Assembly: GCA_035651635.1 (NCBI GenBank)
Contig: DASRFK010000287.1
Location: 1 to 11,247 of the forward strand
Length of the DNA: 11,247 nt
Direction of reading: 5' to 3'
Origin: JANXQE01 sp035651635
GTDB taxonomy: Bacteria; Verrucomicrobiota; Verrucomicrobiia; Limisphaerales; UBA8199
Shown here: positions 6,993-11,247 of the stretch, one piece after another
Position numbering within the stretch: the stretch's first letter is position 1
Layout: the number at the start of each line of letters is the position of its first letter
The notes under the pieces: generated by a model
The model's input: the letters and a program-made list of their open reading frames with translations, nothing else
Databases searched by the model: none
What the model was told of the DNA's origin: nothing
Position numbers and translations under genes: made by a program

Positions 6993-7106
6993 GGTCGACC
7001 TTCGACAGATTGGCCGGGCCGCAGCGGGGTTGCAAAGAATCTGACCATCCCCCTGCGCCGCTCCAAAACAGACAACGCTTAACAACTTTAAACTTAAAAC
7101 TTTTCT

Positions 7107-7949
7107 ATGGCTGAAATTACTGCTGCGGCGGTGGCAAAACTGCGCGAAATGACCGGCGCCGGAATGATGGACTGCAAAAAGGCTCTCAGTGAAGCCAATG
7201 GCGACCTAAGTGCCGCGGTGGATATCCTGCGCAAAAAAGGCGCGGCGACCGCCACGACCAAAGGCACGCGCGAAGCCCGTGAGGGAGTGGTCGCCCGATA
7301 TGTGGCTCCCGACGGCCGCCTGGGAGTGCTGGTCGAAGTCAATTGCCAAACAGATTTTGTCGCTCGCAACGACAGCTTCAAGGCGTTCGCCGACGATGTC
7401 GCTAAGCGGCTCGCCGCCGATCCTAAAGCCGATTTCGAGGCGGACCGCGTGGCCCTGGTTGCCAAGATCCGTGAGAACATCCAAATCCCCCGCCACGCCC
7501 GTATGGAAGTTACGAGCAATGGCATGGTGGCTGCCTACATCCACACTGGCGGGAAAGTCGGCGTGCTGGTGGAAGTCGGCGCCGGCAAGGAAACGACGGT
7601 AGCGGCCGAAGAGTTCAAACAGTTGGTGAAGGATATCACATTGCAGATCGCCGCTGGGCATCCGTTCGCTGTCACACGCGAACAAGTGCCCGCCGAAGTG
7701 GTGGCTAAAGAAAAGGAAATTGCGGCCGACCAGGTCAAGAACAAGCCGCCACACGCGATGGCCAAAATAGTCGAAGGCAAACTCGAAAAGTTTTATCAGA
7801 CCTATTGCCTGGTGGACCAGGGGTTCGTGAAAAAGAATTCCGAGGTGTCGGTGAAAGAACACGTCGGCTCGGTGGCCAAACAACTGGGAGACGAAATCAC
7901 CATCCGGCGTTTCGTTCGGTTCCAGGTCGGCGAGGCCGCGCCGGCGTGA
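7107..7949 (+). CDS. tsf: Translation elongation factor Ts
   Basis: A 280-residue protein, usual length for bacterial EF-Ts, the nucleotide exchange factor that releases GDP from EF-Tu. The N-terminal UBA-like domain has LREMTGAGMMDCKKAL (residues 12-27); the core begins with VEVNCQTDFVARND, whose Thr-Asp-Phe (82-84) is the motif that contacts EF-Tu near the Mg2+ site. A second repeat of the core follows (KVGVLVEVGAGKET), and near the C-terminus come the coiled-coil region and a V-x-F-x-RFQVGE end, all in order. The ATG at 7107 has no clear Shine-Dalgarno in its AT-rich upstream (taaacttaaaacttttct), unlike rpsB. The 114-base gap to rpsB has a 12-base perfect palindrome at 6991-7002 across the rpsB stop but no clear terminator, so the two are probably cotranscribed. 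The usual downstream pyrH/frr genes are absent. Confidence 0.97.
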   Translation: MAEITAAAVAKLREMTGAGMMDCKKALSEANGDLSAAVDILRKKGAATATTKGTREAREGVVARYVAPDGRLGVLVEVNCQTDFVARNDSFKAFADDVAKRLAADPKADFEADRVALVAKIRENIQIPRHARMEVTSNGMVAAYIHTGGKVGVLVEVGAGKETTVAAEEFKQLVKDITLQIAAGHPFAVTREQVPAEVVAKEKEIAADQVKNKPPHAMAKIVEGKLEKFYQTYCLVDQGFVKKNSEVSVKEHVGSVAKQLGDEITIRRFVRFQVGEAAPA

Positions 7950-7956
7950 CAACGGT

Positions 7957-8331
7957 CTAAGCCGTCTCCAGCTGCAAGGATTCCAGGTACTCCCGTACGG
8001 TGACGGCCAGGAGGTAAAACTTGGTTTGGAAGCGCGGAACCTCGGTGGGTAGCTTGAGGGCGCCGATCTGCAGCTGACGCTGCATGCCCTGGATCGCCAG
8101 GACAAAACTCAAGGCAGCGGGTAATTCCCGGTGAATCCAGGTCTGCGCCGCTTCGCGAGTCGGGCAAAGGATCAGCGTTTCCGCGAAAGAAAGGGCGCGA
8201 GCGTTCGAGCCGGGGATTTCACTGACCTCATTGAACCGGGCGACAAACTCCTGCTGCACCATGCGACAAAAGTCTTCGAGTTGGGCGAAAAACATTTCGT
8301 CTGCGCCGGTGGAGCAAGTTTCTGTTTTCAC
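7957..8331 (-). CDS. Hypothetical protein, 124 residues
   Basis: I do not recognise a family. The product is soluble, mostly helical, with four cysteines or fewer spread along it, no signal peptide and no membrane segment. The pattern FFAQLEDFCRMVQQEFVARF, then CPTREAAQTWIHRELP and a hydrophobic middle (ALSFVLAIQGMQ) and a C-terminal FYLLAVTVREYLESL suggests a small helical bundle. GTG at 8331 is taken as start, with AGGA nine bases before it; an ATG at 8295 (MFFAQLED) is a possible alternative. It converges on tsf with seven bases between the stops, and its promoter would share the 8332-8498 gap with the dehydrogenase gene. Codon usage in its reading frame looks protein-like and the shadow frames are weaker, so I take it as a real gene. 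Confidence 0.7.
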   Translation of the reverse strand: MKTETCSTGADEMFFAQLEDFCRMVQQEFVARFNEVSEIPGSNARALSFAETLILCPTREAAQTWIHRELPAALSFVLAIQGMQRQLQIGALKLPTEVPRFQTKFYLLAVTVREYLESLQLETA

Positions 8332-8498
8332 GCTGCTCGATCCTAGTCGCGGTACCAGGTCAAGACAACTCGGGGCAGTACTGATTCGGTGTTAGGAAAA
8401 TTACGGATGACAGGGCAGGGGATCAGACTGGCGGCGCTCAAGTTTCCGAGGTCACAAGACAGCTTGCCGGCGCCTTGCGCCCGGGGCAACTTGCAGGC

Positions 8499-10466
8499 AT
8501 GTCACTCCCACCAGGCAAGGCCCGGCGCGCGGTCGCGCTCGGCACGGCAGCATTCTTTGGCCTCGAGGTTCTGGCCTCTTTCTCAGTCTGGTCGCAGGAT
8601 GCGGGAGATGACTGGCCCTGTTACGGCCGTGATCCGGGCGGCATGCGCTATTCGCCGCTTCGCCAGATTAACCGCGACAATGTTGCCCGGTTGAAACCGG
8701 TCTGGGTGTTTCACACCGGCGACATATCCGACGGCAAAGGCAGTATGAAGCGAAGCGGCTTCGAGACGACGCCGATCCTGGCCGACCACCGGTTATACAT
8801 AACCACCCCCTTCAATCGCATTGTTGCGCTTGACCCGGAAACCGGCCGGCAGCTCTGGAGCTATGATCCGAAGATCCAGCGTGCTTGGAACTATGGGGAC
8901 GGCCTGATCAATCGCGGTGCGGCAACCTGGGTCGATTCCTCGGCGGCTTCAGGCGGCTCGAGCCGTCGGGGGCGCCGCCGTATTTTTGAAGCGACACTCG
9001 ACGCCCGGCTCGTGGCGGTAGACGCCGAAACCGGCAAACCATGCGCGGATTTTGGCAGCGATGGAGAGGTGAGCTTGCGTGATGTGCCGCGTTATATTCC
9101 TGGGCAATACCACATGACTTCACCGCCGGCCGTTATTGACGACCTGGTGATCGTGGGATCAGCCATTGACGATAACTCGCGGGTGGACATGCCCAGCGGG
9201 GTCGTTCGCGCCTTCGACGCCCGGAGCGGCGCGCTCCGTTGGAGTTGGGATCCTCTCCCGCCGAACCGTTCCGATGATTCAGGCAACCCGCCCTGGCGGA
9301 CGGGTGCGGCCAATGGCTGGTCGATCATCGCGGTGGATCCCGAACGCCATCTGGTGTTTGTCCCGACCGGGAGCGCCAGCCCCGACTACTACGGCGGTTT
9401 GCGCCCGGGAGACGATCGATGGGCCAACTCGATTGTCGCGCTTCACGCCCAAACGGGCGAATTAGCTTGGGGTTTTCAACTGGTCCATCACGATCTTTGG
9501 GATTACGACTGCGCTTCTCCGCCGCTGTTGGCCACGCTCAGCCGCGCGGGCAAACAAGTGCCGGTCGTCGTGCAGGGCAACAAGACCGGTTTTTTGTATG
9601 TGTTAAATCGAGAGACTGGAGTGCCGGTGTTTCCAGTCGAGGAGCGGCCGGTTCCTCCAAGCGATGTGCCGGGCGAAAGCGCGTGGCCGACGCAACCGTT
9701 CCCCTCCGCCCCGCCGGCGCTGGTGCCGCAGAAACTATCGGCGGAGCAAGCCTGGGCGGTGAACGACACCGAGTGCGACGACTGCCGCGAACGCTTGCGG
9801 TCTTTGCGCAATGAAGGCGTTTTCACGCCACCCAGTTTGAATGGCACCTTGGTGGTTCCGGGAAATGTCGGGGGACTTAATTGGAGTGGTTACGCCTTCG
9901 ATCCTCAACGAAGCCTGCTGGTGGCCAACGTCAATAATCTGCCGGCCAAAGTCAGGTTGATTGCGCGGACGGAGTTCGACGGCCGAAAGGGCCGGGTCGA
10001 GAAGGGAGAATACACCGAGCAGGACGGGGCGCCTTACGGTTTGTTCCGTAACTTTCTGCAAGCAGCTTCGGGTTTGCCGTGTGGACCGCCGCCATGGGGC
10101 CTTCTCACGGCGGTAGATCTGGCCGAAGGCAAAATCCGGTGGCAGGTCCCGCTGGGCTCGATGCAGGATTTCGGCGGCAGCCACCCACCGGTGCCGCCGG
10201 GATCGATCAGCCTGGGTGGACCCATTATCACGGCGGGTGGATTGATCTTCATCGCCGGCACGATTGACCCCTTTATCCGGGCGCTTGATATCGAGAGCGG
10301 CAAAGAACTCTGGAAAGCGCCGCTACCCGCCAGCGGTGCCGCCACACCGATGACTTACCAAACTCGTGCCGAGGGCAAACAATACCTTGTCATTGCCGCA
10401 GGCGGACACGCCAAAGTTACCGAAGAAGTCCAAAGCGACAGCCTGGTGGCGTTTGCCTTGCCCTAA
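8499..10466 (+). CDS. Periplasmic PQQ-dependent dehydrogenase, membrane glucose dehydrogenase-like
   Basis: A 655-residue protein. A signal peptide (basic start, then AVALGTAAFFGLEVLASF, about residues 10-31) is followed by an eight-bladed beta-propeller quinoprotein. Landmarks match the catalytic half of E. coli membrane glucose dehydrogenase: HHDLWDYD at 330-337, whose Asp335 corresponds to catalytic Asp466, and Lys362 in GNKTGFLYVLNRETG to Lys493, with the same 27-residue spacing; then EGVFTPPSLNGTLVVPGNVGGLNW, GLPCGPPPWGLLTAVD, SLGGPIITAGGLIFIAGTIDP, and the end ATPMTYQTRAEGKQYLVIAAGGH. The five N-terminal membrane helices of the E. coli enzyme are absent and no haem motif is present, so electrons would go to an unseen acceptor. 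Substrate (aldose) is inferred. No pqq synthesis genes are nearby. A TTG at 8475 would add eight residues; the ATG is chosen as giving the cleaner signal peptide. Confidence 0.9.
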   Translation: MSLPPGKARRAVALGTAAFFGLEVLASFSVWSQDAGDDWPCYGRDPGGMRYSPLRQINRDNVARLKPVWVFHTGDISDGKGSMKRSGFETTPILADHRLYITTPFNRIVALDPETGRQLWSYDPKIQRAWNYGDGLINRGAATWVDSSAASGGSSRRGRRRIFEATLDARLVAVDAETGKPCADFGSDGEVSLRDVPRYIPGQYHMTSPPAVIDDLVIVGSAIDDNSRVDMPSGVVRAFDARSGALRWSWDPLPPNRSDDSGNPPWRTGAANGWSIIAVDPERHLVFVPTGSASPDYYGGLRPGDDRWANSIVALHAQTGELAWGFQLVHHDLWDYDCASPPLLATLSRAGKQVPVVVQGNKTGFLYVLNRETGVPVFPVEERPVPPSDVPGESAWPTQPFPSAPPALVPQKLSAEQAWAVNDTECDDCRERLRSLRNEGVFTPPSLNGTLVVPGNVGGLNWSGYAFDPQRSLLVANVNNLPAKVRLIARTEFDGRKGRVEKGEYTEQDGAPYGLFRNFLQAASGLPCGPPPWGLLTAVDLAEGKIRWQVPLGSMQDFGGSHPPVPPGSISLGGPIITAGGLIFIAGTIDPFIRALDIESGKELWKAPLPASGAATPMTYQTRAEGKQYLVIAAGGHAKVTEEVQSDSLVAFALP

Positions 10467-10478
10467 GCCGCGCCCGCT

Positions 10479-10979
10479 TCATGCCGGGGGAGCCAGGTCC
10501 TTAAAACACCGCGCCAGGTTCACGACTTTCCTGGGATTGATTCGTTCCGGGACCGCGCCGAGACTAAACATAAAGTGCACCGCCCGCAGCAACGCCGAGT
10601 CGGCCTCCAACAGTCCTTGTTCGAGTTGCTCGAGCAAACCTTTTCTGGAGAAAAACGCGGCATTGCGAGCCAGGTAATCGTAAATCGAAAGAAACAGTTC
10701 GGCTTTGCCCAGGGCTTCCTTCGAGTCCGGGTAGGAATCGGAAAAATAATCCACCACGCGCGCCGTATTGGAACGGCTGTCTTGCGACGCGCCTACGTGG
10801 CCGAATCGCTGAGTGTCCTGCCATTGCCGCACGGTTTTCATGGCCCGCACGTGGTCCATGAATTCCTCGTACGGATATCGGAACTGCAATTCGACCGAAT
10901 CCCTCAAAGCAGCACCAGCATGAGCGGTCGAGGTGCCGGCGCGCAAGTCTGAGAGAGTACGGACAACCCGTCGGACCAT
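10479..10979 (-). CDS. Hypothetical protein, about 166 residues
   Basis: I do not recognise a family. From the ATG at 10979 the product is soluble, with VELQFRYPYEEFMDHVRAM, then a polar loop, then a helical half (YFSDSYPDSKEALGKAELFLSIYDYLARNAAFFSRKGLLEQLEQGLLEADSALL) and an acidic-basic C-terminus ending CFKDLAPPA. No signal peptide or membrane segment is seen. The frame stays open upstream to 11237, but that part runs through the hairpin region and group II intron sequence and is clearly not protein, so an internal start is needed. ATG 10979 is the first one after the hairpins, without a clear ribosome binding site; the core could start a little further in. It converges on the dehydrogenase with 12 bases between the stops. 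Confidence 0.6.
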   Translation of the reverse strand: MVRRVVRTLSDLRAGTSTAHAGAALRDSVELQFRYPYEEFMDHVRAMKTVRQWQDTQRFGHVGASQDSRSNTARVVDYFSDSYPDSKEALGKAELFLSIYDYLARNAAFFSRKGLLEQLEQGLLEADSALLRAVHFMFSLGAVPERINPRKVVNLARCFKDLAPPA

Positions 10980-11012
10980 ACCGGACGGGACTACCACGAC
11001 TCGGATCGGCGC

Positions 11013-11029
11013 GCGGATTTTTAATCCGC
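11013..11029. repeat. Short perfect hairpin
   Basis: GCGGATT (11013-11019) and AATCCGC (11023-11029) are perfect inverted repeats around TTT. It lies between the last gene and the intron end, next to two similar stems, as in many intergenic palindrome clusters. Confidence 0.5.
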
Positions 11030-11093
11030 AGAGATCTTGGGACTGAACCCGGCGAATAATAGGTTTGCAGTCAGCAGGTGTTCGGACATTGCT

Positions 11094-11110
11094 GCGGGCA
11101 GAATGCCCGC
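11094..11110. repeat. Short perfect hairpin of the GCGGGCA-type
   Basis: GCGGGCA (11094-11100) and TGCCCGC (11104-11110) pair perfectly around a GAA loop. It begins six bases from the predicted intron 3' splice site, in the 3' exon. On the minus strand it reads as part of an AGILPA-type peptide, a repeat-derived artefact I have seen in many genomes of this and related groups. Confidence 0.55.
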
Positions 11111-11116
11111 GCGCCG

Positions 11117-11153
11117 ATAGGGGTAGGGATGGCGCTTTCGCGCCACCCCTCCC
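11117..11153 (-). ncRNA. Group II intron domain VI with bulged branch-point A
   Basis: On the minus strand GGGAGGGGTGGCGC (11153-11140) pairs with GCGCCATCCCT and then CCC (11135-11121) around a GAAA loop. All positions pair except one adenosine at 11124, which is bulged and is followed by seven bases to the predicted splice site. This is the expected position of the branch-point A that attacks the 5' splice site, so the element may splice by the lariat route. Confidence 0.78.
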
Positions 11154-11156
11154 TCC

Positions 11157-11189
11157 AAACCGGACGGGCGGATTTCCCGCATCCGGCTT
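11157..11189 (-). ncRNA. Group II intron domain V
   Basis: On the minus strand the 33-base hairpin has the catalytic A-G-C triad (11188-11186), an eight-pair lower stem with a G-U pair opposite the G of the triad, a C-G bulge at 11166-11165, and a GCGG/CCGC upper stem capped by a GAAA-containing loop (11176-11173). These are the conserved features of domain V, and the AGCCGGAUGCGG-GAAA-...-GUCCGGUU pattern matches the bacterial consensus. The upper stem is one pair short of the commonest form. Confidence 0.8.
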
Positions 11190-11247
11190 TCCAGTCGGTG
11201 GTGTCTCGGCGAGACTAACCATAGGTGCAAGAACCATATTCCAGACT

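Larger units (their letters stand above)
11117..11247 (-). mobile_element. Group II intron, 3' end (domains V and VI), 5' part beyond the window
   Basis: On the minus strand this stretch carries the end of a group II intron, a self-splicing RNA and retroelement. Domain V is at 11157-11189 and domain VI at 11117-11153. The predicted last intron base is 11117, ending CCCCTAT before a 3' exon starting CGGCGCG; group II introns typically end in AY. Before domain V, 11203-11215 forms a small GTCTC-GGC-GAGAC hairpin, likely the base of domain IV. In one minus frame the last 11 codons of the window run to a TAG at 11215-11217 and could be the end of the intron-encoded reverse transcriptase, but this is too short to assign. 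Subclass is not settled. Confidence 0.8.

Noticed and set aside
6991..7002. Perfect palindrome AAGGTCGACCTT across the rpsB stop as an operator.
   Set aside because: A 12-base palindrome without repeats nearby can be chance; no loop for a terminator.
6342..7085. Minus-strand open frame of 247 residues.
   Set aside because: Lies antisense to rpsB, which is certain; open frames opposite GC-rich genes are common.
7206..8105. Minus-strand open frame of 299 residues.
   Set aside because: Antisense to tsf and out of frame with the hypothetical gene 7957-8331.
10980..11237. N-terminal extension of the last minus-strand gene up to 11237 (252 residues in all).
   Set aside because: This part overlaps group II intron domains V and VI and the hairpin cluster, and its translation is low in protein character.
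1..11247. CRISPR arrays, tRNA, rRNA, toxin-antitoxin or defence genes.
   Set aside because: No regularly spaced repeats, no cloverleaf or rRNA stretch noticed, and no protein with such motifs.

Overview
The window most likely comes from a member of the Verrucomicrobiota, in or near the Pedosphaera/Limisphaerales branch. This rests on gene content rather than any marker comparison: a one-gene type II-like prepilin with an H-X9-D processing-associated motif, a large secreted protein of the kind common in the PVC group, a signal-peptide quinoprotein dehydrogenase, and hairpin-forming dispersed repeats in the gaps. The sequence is GC-rich and densely coding, and most of it is chromosomal housekeeping or house-specific genes with mobile-element debris at both edges.

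Left edge (1-399): the last 37 codons of a transposase (ISKra4-like by recognition), an imperfect hairpin just after its stop, then a pair of REP-like hairpins in inverted orientation. Next (400-1462, plus strand) is a tightly overlapping three-gene operon matching the yqjD-yqjE-yqjK layout: a DUF883 membrane-anchored protein, a holin-X-like membrane protein and a small one-TM protein. On the minus strand (1514-5012), read in the direction of transcription, come a secreted HtrA-like serine protease without a PDZ domain, a 653-residue secreted protein of unknown function, and panD (aspartate 1-decarboxylase).

Middle (5227-7949, plus strand): a prepilin-like secreted protein, then the translation pair rpsB and tsf. 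A minus-strand hypothetical gene (7957-8331) converges on tsf. A periplasmic PQQ-dependent glucose-dehydrogenase-like enzyme follows (8499-10466), and a second minus-strand hypothetical gene (10479-10979) converges on it.

Right edge (11117-11247, minus strand): the 3' end of a group II intron, with a recognisable domain V (AGC triad, GAAA loop, two-base bulge) and a domain VI with a bulged adenosine seven bases before the predicted 3' splice site. Its reverse transcriptase should lie just beyond the window. A cluster of small hairpins separates it from the last gene. I did not find a new defence system, CRISPR array, tRNA or rRNA. The least ordinary items are the intron end, the REP-like pair, and a short coding-like tail after the protease.
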